Shown here: piece by piece, positions 1 through 6,114 of the stretch
Layout of the letters: every line of letters starts with the position of its first letter
How positions within the stretch are numbered: position 1 is the first letter of the stretch
NCBI GenBank assembly: GCA_003221375.1
Contig: QHRI01000237.1
Coordinates: forward strand, 1-7,547
Direction: 5' to 3'
Source: Verrucomicrobiota bacterium
Lineage (GTDB): Bacteria > Verrucomicrobiota > Verrucomicrobiia > Chthoniobacterales > UBA10450
Length of the DNA: 7,547 nt
Translations under genes and position numbers: made by a program
The notes under the pieces: model-generated
Databases searched by the model: none
The model's input: only the letters and a program-made list of their open reading frames with translations
Told to the model about the DNA's origin: nothing

Positions 1-276
1 GAAGAGTTGTTTCATGAGACTGGACTATCTCGGTTTTGGGTCGATTTGCGAGGTGCCGGTCAGACTGGCCTCCTGCAACAACGGCGGATCGAGCGCGCCA
101 TCGGCGTAATTTACCGCCCTGAGAGCGAACGATTGAGCCACTATTTTCATGCGCGCCTCCCGGAACAGTTCGATGCAATCATCCACATTGACGAAACGCG
201 TGCGGTTGAGCCATTGGAACAAACCAGCATCTGGGACGCCGGCGAACTGCCAGAGACTTATCCGTTTAAAGTGTGA
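1..276 (+). CDS. Erythromycin esterase family protein, C-terminal fragment
   Basis: The frame is open from the first base, with 91 residues before TGA at 274-276, so this is the 3' end of a gene that starts outside the window. The stretch RAIGVIYRPESERLSHYF (residues about 32-49), followed by HARLPEQFDAIIHIDETRAV, is the conserved C-terminal block of the erythromycin esterase (EreA/EreB-like) family. The catalytic His/Glu residues of the family lie further upstream and cannot be checked. Family members hydrolyse macrolide lactones or, more often in environmental bacteria, have unknown substrates. Some soil versions are fused to a phosphoribosyltransferase domain, which cannot be seen here. 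The gene is followed after 87 bp by a co-directional alpha/beta hydrolase, so they may be co-transcribed. The family call is fairly firm, but a resistance function is not supported by the sequence. Confidence 0.8.
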   Translation, partial: EELFHETGLSRFWVDLRGAGQTGLLQQRRIERAIGVIYRPESERLSHYFHARLPEQFDAIIHIDETRAVEPLEQTSIWDAGELPETYPFKV

Positions 277-300
277 AGGTGATGCTCCAGGATAAATTTG

Positions 301-326
301 GTAGGGCGCGACCGCCGGACGCGCCG
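301..326. repeat. GC-rich hairpin in the esterase-hydrolase gap
   Basis: GGCGCG at 305-310 pairs with CGCGCC at 320-325 around a 9-base loop, preceded by GGTAG. It lies in the 87-bp gap between the esterase and the hydrolase. If the hydrolase frame is read from the upstream TTG at 298, this sequence would encode an Arg-rich leader unlike any hydrolase N-terminus, so it is better explained as a small intergenic repeat or RNA hairpin. There is no T-run after it, so it is not a convincing terminator. Confidence 0.35.
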
Positions 327-363
327 CAGACCGAAAGGCCGCCGATTGCGTAGCCCTGAGATC

Positions 364-1011
364 ATGAGCGAAGTCCAAATTGACGCCGGGCGTGCAGCAC
401 TTGCGGGAAATTTGAATATTCCCAAAGGCGCAACCGCACTCGTGCTTTTCGCGCATGGCAGCGGTAGCAGCCGGCATAGCCCGCGAAATCAATTCGTGGC
501 GCGCACACTCAATGACGCAGGCCTCGCCACGTTACTTTTTGATCTGCTCACGCAGAAGGAGGAAGCAATCGACATGCAGACTCGCGAGCTTCGCTTCGAC
601 ATCCACTTGCTGGCAGAACGCCTCGTGCACGCGACAAAGTGGGCAAAGGAGCAAGAGCAAACGCGTGATTTGGGGATTGGTTACTTCGGCTCCAGCACAG
701 GCGGAGCGGCGGCATTGGTGGCGGCGGCGGACAATCCGCTGGATGCAGGGGCCGTGGTTTCGCGCGGCGGGCGACCAGATCTGGCAGGTGACGCGCTGCC
801 AAAAGTGCAGGCGCCGACCCTGCTAATTGTCGGCGGCAACGATGATATCGTCATCGAATTAAACGAGCAGGCACGCGATAGGATGCGCTGTGAAGTGAAA
901 CTGGAGATTATTCCAGGCGCGACTCATCTATTCGAGGAACCGGGCACTCTGGAGAAAGTCGCTGAACTCGCGAGCGATTGGTTCGTCAGGCACATTGGAA
1001 CGGGCGGTTGA
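364..1011 (+). CDS. Alpha/beta hydrolase, dienelactone hydrolase-like
   Basis: This 215-residue protein is a compact alpha/beta hydrolase with no signal peptide, so it is probably cytoplasmic. An oxyanion-loop stretch HGSGSSRHSPRN is at residues 31-42. The nucleophile elbow is G-S-S-T-G at 109-113, with Ser111 as the likely nucleophile. The acid is probably Asp160 or Asp161 in GGNDD, after strand PTLLIVGG, and the catalytic base is His188 in PGATHLFEE. The family hydrolyses ester or lactone bonds, but the substrate here cannot be read from sequence. I chose ATG 364 because the frame upstream to TTG 298 translates a GC-rich hairpin into an Arg-rich tail. No strong ribosome binding site is present. 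It follows the erythromycin-esterase gene on the same strand, a pairing I recall from environmental genomes, which suggests a shared ester-hydrolysis role (inference). Confidence 0.85.
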   Translation: MSEVQIDAGRAALAGNLNIPKGATALVLFAHGSGSSRHSPRNQFVARTLNDAGLATLLFDLLTQKEEAIDMQTRELRFDIHLLAERLVHATKWAKEQEQTRDLGIGYFGSSTGGAAALVAAADNPLDAGAVVSRGGRPDLAGDALPKVQAPTLLIVGGNDDIVIELNEQARDRMRCEVKLEIIPGATHLFEEPGTLEKVAELASDWFVRHIGTGG

Positions 1012-1013
1012 AG

Positions 1014-1107
1014 GTGATTCCGAGCGAAGTCGAGGAATCCCGGGTTGCAACCTTAAGCTATTATCGCGGGATCCTTCGACTCCGCTTCGCTTCGCTCAGG
1101 ATGACAC
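1014..1107. repeat. Imperfect palindromic intergenic repeat, family A copy 1
   Basis: The left arm (1014-1042) contains ATTCCGAGCGAAGTCGAGGAATCCCG. The right arm (1065-1107) contains GGATCCTTCGACTCCGC, CTTCGCTTCGCTCAGGATGACAC. The reverse complement of the right arm matches the left arm apart from small gaps; the right arm has an extra CGCTT-type duplication. It lies exactly between two convergent genes (hydrolase stop at 1011, comA stop at 1113). A T-rich run, TTTTATTTTT, follows at 1111-1120 on the plus strand, so folded RNA could act as a terminator for the hydrolase. The same family recurs at 3693-3786. Confidence 0.75.
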
Positions 1108-1112
1108 GCGTT

Positions 1113-1961
1113 TTATTTTTGCACGCCTTTAAAAGTCACTACTCTGCCCCACGAACTCTTCGTACCCCAAATCCCGGCGCGCAGGCATTCCAGTTGCACG
1201 ATTTGGCTGTGATCGACAAACAAGTTCACGTCGACGCCGTAATTTTTGATGTACCATTCGAACACGTCAGGATCGGCTGCTTCAAACATGAGTTTTTCCA
1301 TGCCGATTTCGTCGATGAAGTTTGCAGGAACGTCCGTGCGCCACGGATCGACATTCTCAGTGATGCCTTCGCTCTCGATCATGATGATGTCGGCGCCAGC
1401 GTCGAGAAATCGCCTCGCCTGTGCGATCGCCCAGCTTGGATCGCGCGTGCCCTCTGCCTTCAGTTCTGTAGGAGCAGTCGCGCCGCCGGCGCCAAATTGA
1501 ATCCCAACTTCCGGTTTCGCTTTCAATCCCGATTTGCGCACTAATTCAAGTAGCCGCAGCCAATCATCCGTCGGAATCGAGATAAACCCAGCCGAGATCT
1601 CGATGATATCGAACCCGAGCTTTTCGCATTTGGCGATATACTGCCGCACGGCGTCGTCTCCTTGCACGAGCACGCGCTCAATGAAACCGCCCGTGGAAAC
1701 AAGCACGTCATATTTGTGGCAAAGCTCGATAATGTCTCGCACTGCGCGTTCTGGCATTAGAGTGAACGAGCCGCCGGCAAACTTGAGCGAATCGACGTAA
1801 GCACTCATCGTTTCGAACAAATCCTCCAGGTAACGCCGGCCGATGACTGAATAGTACGGGCCGCGAATTTCTGTCAGGCCACGCTTTCTCGGTTTGCCTT
1901 CCCGCTCATTGACTCTCAGGAATGGAAAACTGCGTTCAGGCTGTGTTGATCTTCGCTTCAT
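1113..1961 (-). CDS. comA: Phosphosulfolactate synthase (ComA) family protein
   Basis: This 282-residue protein matches the ComA/phosphosulfolactate synthase TIM-barrel family in length and in motif order. RKRGLTEIRGP is at residues 26-35, then FAGGSFTLMP (61-70), VLVSTGGFIERVL (87-99), FDIIEISAGFISI (118-129), AKPEVG (148-153), ADIIMIESEGITENV (190-204) and NLFVDHSQIVQLECLR (246-261). Characterised archaeal ComA adds sulfite to phosphoenolpyruvate to give (2R)-phospho-3-sulfolactate, the first step of one coenzyme M route. Bacterial relatives are linked to sulfolactate, and plant Hsa32 is a heat-stress relative with unclear chemistry. No other coenzyme M or sulfolactate gene is next to it, so the in vivo substrate is open. 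ATG 1961 is preferred; GTG 1967, two codons upstream, is equally possible. It is convergent with the hydrolase and divergent from pncB. Confidence 0.85.
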   Translation of the reverse strand: MKRRSTQPERSFPFLRVNEREGKPRKRGLTEIRGPYYSVIGRRYLEDLFETMSAYVDSLKFAGGSFTLMPERAVRDIIELCHKYDVLVSTGGFIERVLVQGDDAVRQYIAKCEKLGFDIIEISAGFISIPTDDWLRLLELVRKSGLKAKPEVGIQFGAGGATAPTELKAEGTRDPSWAIAQARRFLDAGADIIMIESEGITENVDPWRTDVPANFIDEIGMEKLMFEAADPDVFEWYIKNYGVDVNLFVDHSQIVQLECLRAGIWGTKSSWGRVVTFKGVQK

Positions 1962-2012
1962 GGCCACTCATCTGGGAAACGTTGCGCAAAGTCGCAGCGG
2001 TCGCCTCTGGGG

Positions 2013-2153
2013 AGCGCACACGTCTCGCGTGTTGGTTTCGGCGCCGCGCCGAAACAGGCTTCCTTTGCGTTTCCTAGCGCGACCTGTTTCGAACTCACAA
2101 GGAAAGTCCGCGATCGCGAGGACGCGCTCGCCAGCACGTGGGACGTGTGCGCT
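2013..2153. repeat. Composite inverted repeat upstream of pncB
   Basis: The outer arms at 2013-2035 (AGCGCACACGTCTCGCGTGT then TGG) and 2131-2153 (CCAGCACGTGGGACGTGTGC then GCT) are inverted copies matching at 20 of 23 positions. Inside lies a perfect 9-bp hairpin, GTTTCGGCG-ccg-CGCCGAAAC (2035-2055). A second inverted pair is CGAAACAGG (2050-2058) with CCTGTTTCG (2083-2091). The block fills most of the divergent comA-pncB gap. It looks like a non-autonomous, MITE- or REP-like unit or a large RNA/cruciform structure. No transposase is present nearby. Confidence 0.7.
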
Positions 2154-2201
2154 ACCCGGAACTCGCGAACTCGGACCGGCGGTTTAAATTGTCAGTCCAT
2201 T

Positions 2202-3665
2202 GTGAAGCCTCCACAGCGCAATTTTTCCGCCCTAACGACCGACCTTTATGAGGTCACAATGGCATGCGGCTATTGGAATGCCAGAGTGAGTGATTACGAG
2301 GCGGCATTCCACGTCACATTTCGAGAAAATCCATTCGTGGGCCAATTCACCATCGCATGCGGGCTCACGACCGCGATCGATTTCCTAAGCGCGTTCCATT
2401 TTGATGAAACAGAAATTGATTATCTCGCGGCCCAGCGAGGGAACGATGGCAAACCGTTATTTAGCGCAGGATTTCTCAATTACCTGGGCGGCTTGCGACT
2501 GTCTTGTGAGATCGATGCAATTCCCGAGGGAACATTAGTTTTCCCGAACGAGCCGCTGATTCGAGTGCACGGTCCAATTATCCAATGTCAGCTCCTGGAG
2601 ACGGCGCTGCTCAACATTTTGAATTTCGAAAGTCTGATCGCCACGAAAGCGGCACGGGTGTGTCTGGCCGCCGAAAACGATCCAGTGATCGAATTTGGTT
2701 TACGCCGGGCACAGGGGGTTGATGGCGGTTTGACTGCGGCGCGGGCGGCGTGCGTCGGCGGCTGCGCGGGCACGTCAAATTTGCAAGCCGGTCAGCGCTT
2801 CGGAATACCGGTGAGCGGAACGCAGGCGCACAGTTGGATTATGTTTTTCGAGAGTGAGACCAAGGCGTTTGAGGCATACGCCAAAGCGGTGCCGAACAAC
2901 TGCGTTTTCCTGGTGGATACCTACAATTCACTCGCGGGCGTGCGCCATGCGATCGAGGTAGCCAGACAGCTGTGCAAGAATGGATATGAAATGATCGGAG
3001 TGCGGCTGGATTCTGGAGATCGCGTTGCATTGAGCATCGAAGCGCGTCGAGCACTGGATCAGGCCGGCTTCACCGACGCGAAGATCGTTTGCTCAGGTGA
3101 TCTGGACGAATACGCGATTGCGGATATGAAACGGCGCGGCGCGAAGATCGACATGTGGGGCGTGGGAACGAAGCTGACGACCGGCAAACCCGATGCGGCA
3201 TTGGGCGGTATTTATAAACTAGGCGCAGTACGCAGCCCCGGCGGTCAATGGCAGTATCGCATGAAACTTTCCGATGAATGCGCGAAAATGTCGGTGCCGG
3301 GGCGATTACAGGTGCGGCGCTTCCATCAGCCAGACGGCAGATTCGTCGCCGACGCGATTTACGAAATCGATCATGCTCCTGTCGAACCGTGTACAATTGT
3401 AGATCTCGAGACCGAGAAGACGACAGAGATTCCTGCGAAGACTGACTATTCCGACTTGCTTGTGGCCATTTTCCGCAAGGGTGAGCTGGTCTACCAGGTG
3501 CCCGACCTTACCGCCTCGCGCAGGCGCACACGCCACGAACTCAGCCGTCTGGCGCCCGAGGTGATGAGGTTGGATGAGCCACACGCTTACCCGGTCGGCC
3601 TCGAAGAATCTTTGTACGAGCTGAGATCTATGCTAATCGCGCGCGCCAAGGAGCAGTTAGGGTGA
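2202..3665 (+). CDS. pncB: Nicotinate phosphoribosyltransferase
   Basis: This protein of 487 residues catalyses nicotinate + PRPP (+ ATP) to nicotinate mononucleotide, the committed step of the Preiss-Handler NAD salvage route in the cytoplasm. Visible family motifs are TTDLYEVTMA (12-21) near the N-terminus, NFESLIATKAAR (141-152), EFGLRRAQG (164-172) and GTQAHSW (206-212). The His210 in that motif corresponds to the autophosphorylated histidine of the family. VRLDSGD (267-273) and WGVGTKLTT (319-327) line the PRPP/phosphate site. The length fits the long bacterial/eukaryotic NAPRTase type. I chose GTG 2202, ten codons before the conserved TTDLYE. The frame extends up to GTG 2145, but that extension is translated partly from the right arm of an inverted repeat. 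No clear ribosome binding site is present. The nicotinamidase pncA follows downstream on the same strand. Confidence 0.95.
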   Translation: MKPPQRNFSALTTDLYEVTMACGYWNARVSDYEAAFHVTFRENPFVGQFTIACGLTTAIDFLSAFHFDETEIDYLAAQRGNDGKPLFSAGFLNYLGGLRLSCEIDAIPEGTLVFPNEPLIRVHGPIIQCQLLETALLNILNFESLIATKAARVCLAAENDPVIEFGLRRAQGVDGGLTAARAACVGGCAGTSNLQAGQRFGIPVSGTQAHSWIMFFESETKAFEAYAKAVPNNCVFLVDTYNSLAGVRHAIEVARQLCKNGYEMIGVRLDSGDRVALSIEARRALDQAGFTDAKIVCSGDLDEYAIADMKRRGAKIDMWGVGTKLTTGKPDAALGGIYKLGAVRSPGGQWQYRMKLSDECAKMSVPGRLQVRRFHQPDGRFVADAIYEIDHAPVEPCTIVDLETEKTTEIPAKTDYSDLLVAIFRKGELVYQVPDLTASRRRTRHELSRLAPEVMRLDEPHAYPVGLEESLYELRSMLIARAKEQLG

Positions 3666-3692
3666 ACTACAACTCATCGGATAAAATGACGT

Positions 3693-3786
3693 TGTCATCT
3701 TGAGCGAAGGGAAACATCTCTGGTCTATTTCCGTTGGGGACCGATCCAAAATTGATCCGAGATTCTTCGCTTCGCTCAGAATGACA
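3693..3786. repeat. Imperfect palindromic intergenic repeat, family A copy 2
   Basis: The left arm TGTCATCTTGAGCGAAG (3693-3709) is inverted at the right arm, GATTCTTCGCTTCGCTCAGAATGACA (3761-3786). Its reverse complement begins TGTCATTCTGAGCGAAG, a near match. The right arm shares the CTTCGCTTCGCTCAG-ATGACA core with the copy at 1066-1107, while the loops between the arms are unrelated. It separates pncB from pncA, and its last base lies only two bases before the upstream candidate ATG of pncA (3789). It may therefore affect pncA expression or termination after pncB (inference). Confidence 0.75.
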
Positions 3787-3803
3787 TCATGAATGCACAT
3801 CCA

Positions 3804-4415
3804 ATGAAGGCGCTGATCATCGTTGATCTTCAGAATGATTTTTTACCCGGCGGCGGGGTACCGGTGCCGCACAGTGACGAAGTCATCCCCCTCGCCAATG
3901 AATTGCAGCGACGCTTCGCTCTTATCCTTGCGACGCAAGATTGGCATCCACCCAATCACGGCAGCTTCGCGGCAAATCATAAGGGCAAGAAGCCAGGTGA
4001 TCGCATTATTCTCGACGGAATTGAACAAATCCTTTGGCCGGTGCATTGCGTTCAAAACACGCGCGGTGCTGAGTTTGCCCCCTCATTCAAGACCAGCCGG
4101 ATCGCTCATGTGTTCCACAAGGGCGTCGACCCGCTCATAGATAGTTACAGCACATTTTTCGATAATGCCCACCGCCGACATACTGGTTTAGCCCATTATT
4201 TAGAGGAGCGATCAATCAAAGACATTTATTTGCTCGGACTTGCCCTGGATTACTGCGTCAAGTACAGCGCGCTTGATGCGCGCCAGCTCGGGTTGAACAC
4301 GCACGTCATTCTGGACGGCTGCCGCGGAATCGATCTCGAGTCTGGTGATATCGACCGCGCGCTTGATGAAATGAAACGCGCTGGCACCAGAATCCTGAAA
4401 AGCAGAGACCTGTAA
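3804..4415 (+). CDS. pncA: Nicotinamidase (pyrazinamidase family)
   Basis: This 203-residue isochorismatase-fold amidase converts nicotinamide to nicotinate and ammonia, supplying the substrate of the adjacent pncB product. The catalytic triad is complete: Asp8 in IIVDLQNDF (5-13), Lys106 in FHKGVDP (104-110) and Cys151 in GLALDYCVKYSALDA (145-159). The metal-site ligands Asp46, His48 and His52 are seen in QDWHPPNHGSFA (45-56). The strand ILWPVHCVQNTRGAEF (76-91) is typical of PncA rather than of other cysteine hydrolases. The cis-peptide region reads GLALDYC where many homologues have GLATDYC. Start choice: ATG 3804 gives the usual N-terminus (MKALIIVD...). ATG 3789 adds five residues and touches the preceding repeat. 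Neither has a recognisable ribosome binding site. About 138 bp separate it from pncB. Confidence 0.95.
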   Translation: MKALIIVDLQNDFLPGGGVPVPHSDEVIPLANELQRRFALILATQDWHPPNHGSFAANHKGKKPGDRIILDGIEQILWPVHCVQNTRGAEFAPSFKTSRIAHVFHKGVDPLIDSYSTFFDNAHRRHTGLAHYLEERSIKDIYLLGLALDYCVKYSALDARQLGLNTHVILDGCRGIDLESGDIDRALDEMKRAGTRILKSRDL

Positions 4416-4463
4416 GCCGGAGTCGCAGTCTCCCGCAGCCGTGGCCAGCGACAGCGGCTAAAG

Positions 4464-4724
4464 CTATGCCGGAAGAACGGTTGAGAGCGTCACTTCCCTG
4501 TCGACGGTTTGCGTAAGAACGTTTTCAACCGTGGCACCGACTTTTGATCCATCGCGATCGATTATCCAGACTTGTTGGCCTTGTTCAAATTGGCCGCGCG
4601 CCATTATTTTGAGCAAAAGGCCTTCCTCGGTAGCCGGATTTTTTAGGACCTCGACGCAGATCGCGTCGGTTTCCCCGAAGTCCGCCTGCAACCTCAATTT
4701 ATCGTCAATTTTAGGCGTCTTCAT
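4464..4724 (-). CDS. Small hypothetical protein, predicted beta-rich
   Basis: I do not recognise this 86-residue protein. From ATG 4724 it begins MKTPKIDDKLRLQADFGET, then alternates short hydrophobic strands with turns: AICVEVL, EGLLLKIMA, QQVWIIDRDG, ATVENVL, EVTLSTVLP. This pattern suggests a small beta-barrel or sandwich with no membrane segment, signal peptide or cysteine pair. It has a single cysteine, near residue 23. It is convergent with pncA (48-bp gap) and divergent from the trehalose synthase (87-bp gap), so it may share a promoter region with the latter. TTG 4733 would add three residues. The frame is longer and more protein-like than the overlapping plus-strand frames, which is the main reason to call it, and it could still be spurious. 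Confidence 0.6.
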   Translation of the reverse strand: MKTPKIDDKLRLQADFGETDAICVEVLKNPATEEGLLLKIMARGQFEQGQQVWIIDRDGSKVGATVENVLTQTVDREVTLSTVLPA

Positions 4725-4811
4725 CGCCAGCAAAGCTCTACGTGACGCAAAACTAAATCGCTCCTCGGGCTTCCTGCGAGCGTGTCGACGCCGATAAACG
4801 AATCATTCACA

Positions 4812-6007
4812 ATGGCCCAATATCGCATCACTCAGATCGACGATTATGAGCCACTTGTCGGAGCGGAAGTCGTAGAACGAATTCGCGATAAGGCCGCCAA
4901 ACTCAAAGGGCTACGCGTCGCAAATTTCAATTCCACCTATTACGGCGGCGGCGTGGCCGAGACGATCTCTTCGCTCACCCTGCTGATGAACAGCCTCGGA
5001 CTGCGCACCGAATGGCGCGTGATTCAGGGCAGACCCGATTTTTTCTCTATCACGAAGAAAATGCACAATGCTCTTCAGGGTGCAGAAATTGATCTTTCCA
5101 AGATCAAAAAGGAAATCTTCGAGCAAGTGATCTACGAGAACAGCCTTCGGAACTTTCTCGATCATGACTTCATCATTGTGCACGATCCGCAGCCGCTCCC
5201 GTTAATCCAGCATTACGAGAAAACATGTCCGTGGCTTTGGCGCTGTCATCTGGACCTTTCCCGGCCAGACGCAAAAACATGGAATTACCTACGGCGCTGG
5301 GTCGACAATTACGACGCGGTAATTCTGAGCTGTAAAGAATTCGTCCAGGAGATGAGGCCACCAACACGGATGATGATGCCGGCGATCAATCCATTTGCGA
5401 TCAAGAACCGTCGACTGGGCGATCGAGAAATCGACGAGCGTCTGGCGCACTACGAGATTCCCGTCGATTTACCTCTCGTCGTTCAGGTCTCGCGCTCGAT
5501 CCGTGGAAAGATCCCAAAGGGGTCGTGGAGGCATTCAAGCTGGCGAGCAAACAAATCGATGCCCGGTTAGTGTTGCTCGGCAATTTTGCAACCGACGATC
5601 CGGAGGGCGAAGAAATTTTCCACTCGCTCTGCGCCTGCCGGAACGAGCGAATCCTAATTCTGACCAGCGGCGACGACACAGCGCTAGTGAATGCCTTGCA
5701 AACCCGAGCAGCTGTTGTCCTGCAAAAATCGGTACGCGAAGGTTTTGGACTTACGGTGGCCGAAGCGATGTGGAAAGGGACGCCGGTGATTGGCGGGAAC
5801 GTCGGGGGGATTCGCTACCAGATCGAAAACGGCGTGAACGTCTTCCTCGTCTCGTCAATCGACGAAGCAGCCAAACGAATGGTGGAGCTGATCGCCGACA
5901 AGAAACTGCGCGATGAGATGGGGAGCAAGGCGCGCGATACTGTTCGGAAAAATTTTCTCCTGACGCGTTATCTCGAACAGTACGTCGATCTCTTCGCCGA
6001 GCTGTAA
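4812..6007 (+). pseudogene. treT: TreT-like trehalose synthase (GT4), broken by a frameshift
   Basis: Two overlapping frames together encode one GT4 glycosyltransferase. Residues 1-228 run from ATG 4812 to 5495, and the rest is read in the +2-shifted frame from 5498 to the stop at 6005-6007. Restoring one base near 5496 gives about 398 residues, close to archaeal TreT. The N-terminal half has NSTYYGGGVAETISSL (40-55), VHDPQPLPL (123-131) and WRCHLDLSRPD (143-153). The C-terminal half has DPWKDPKGVVEAF right after the break and the EX7E motif EGFGLTVAE (Glu310 and Glu318), then GTPVIGGNVGGI. TreT makes trehalose from NDP-glucose and glucose, in osmotic/desiccation protection or sugar recycling. 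GTG 4782 is a less likely start. All the catalytic motifs survive, so a sequencing or assembly error or a very recent mutation are both possible. If read as is, the first frame ends at 5570 with an unrelated tail. Confidence 0.85.
5490..5503 (+). other. Probable single-base deletion (frameshift site) in treT
   Basis: The bases TCG CGC T-C GAT CCG lie here. The upstream frame reads ...VQVSR then S-I-R-G, while the downstream frame reads D-P-W-K-D-P. The family consensus is S-R-F-D-P-W-K-D-P. Adding one T at 5496 (CGC TTC GAT) restores exactly the missing Phe and joins the two frames. No slippery heptamer typical of programmed frameshifting is seen. Confidence 0.85.
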
Positions 6008-6012
6008 ACATT

Positions 6013-6087
6013 GGTAGCCGCCTCGCTGTGTCGAGGCGCTTTCATGTTGTTGCTCCGTACAGCACGGCGACACAGCGCCATGGCTAC
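6013..6087. repeat. Double-hairpin inverted repeat after treT
   Basis: GTAGCC (6014-6019) and GCTGTGTCG (6025-6033) are repeated in inverted orientation as CGACACAGC (6068-6076) and GGCTAC (6082-6087), with identical 5-base internal spacing. Each arm is also a hairpin itself: CGCCTCG-ctgtgt-CGAGGCG (6019-6038) and GGCG-acacag-CGCC (6066-6079). The two loops are complementary. The unit occupies most of the gap between treT and the convergent DUF2127 gene, and resembles paired REP/BIME-like units. Confidence 0.65.
6019..6045 (+). terminator. Possible transcription terminator after treT
   Basis: A perfect 7-bp GC-rich stem with a 6-base loop starts 12 bases after the treT stop codon. It is followed by CTTTCATG, which contains only a short T-run, so intrinsic termination would be weak. 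The stem is also the left half of the double-hairpin repeat, so its role may be structural only. Confidence 0.35.
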
Positions 6088-6114
6088 AGCACCGCGTTGA
6101 TGAATGGATAGATA

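Noticed and set aside
25..492. Minus-strand open frame of 155 codons
   Set aside because: It overlaps the esterase end and the hydrolase start, and its translation is rich in Arg/Ala with no recognisable domain. It is the shadow of real genes.
978..1544. Plus-strand open frame across the palindrome and into comA
   Set aside because: It starts in the hydrolase end, reads through a repeat, and is antisense to conserved ComA motifs.
2145..2201. Upstream GTG start for pncB
   Set aside because: The added residues begin in the right arm of the inverted repeat and precede the conserved TTDLYEVTMA by more than the family norm.
4428..4455. Possible terminator after pncA (AGCCG...CGGCT)
   Set aside because: The stem is only 5 bp with a 12-base loop and no T-run, so it is not convincing.
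4782..4811. Upstream GTG start for the trehalose synthase
   Set aside because: ATG 4812 is closer to the conserved start region, and the ten extra residues have no family support.
5395..5916. Plus-strand frame of 173 codons inside treT
   Set aside because: It is an Arg/Ser-rich third-frame shadow. The other two frames carry the GT4 motifs on either side of the break.
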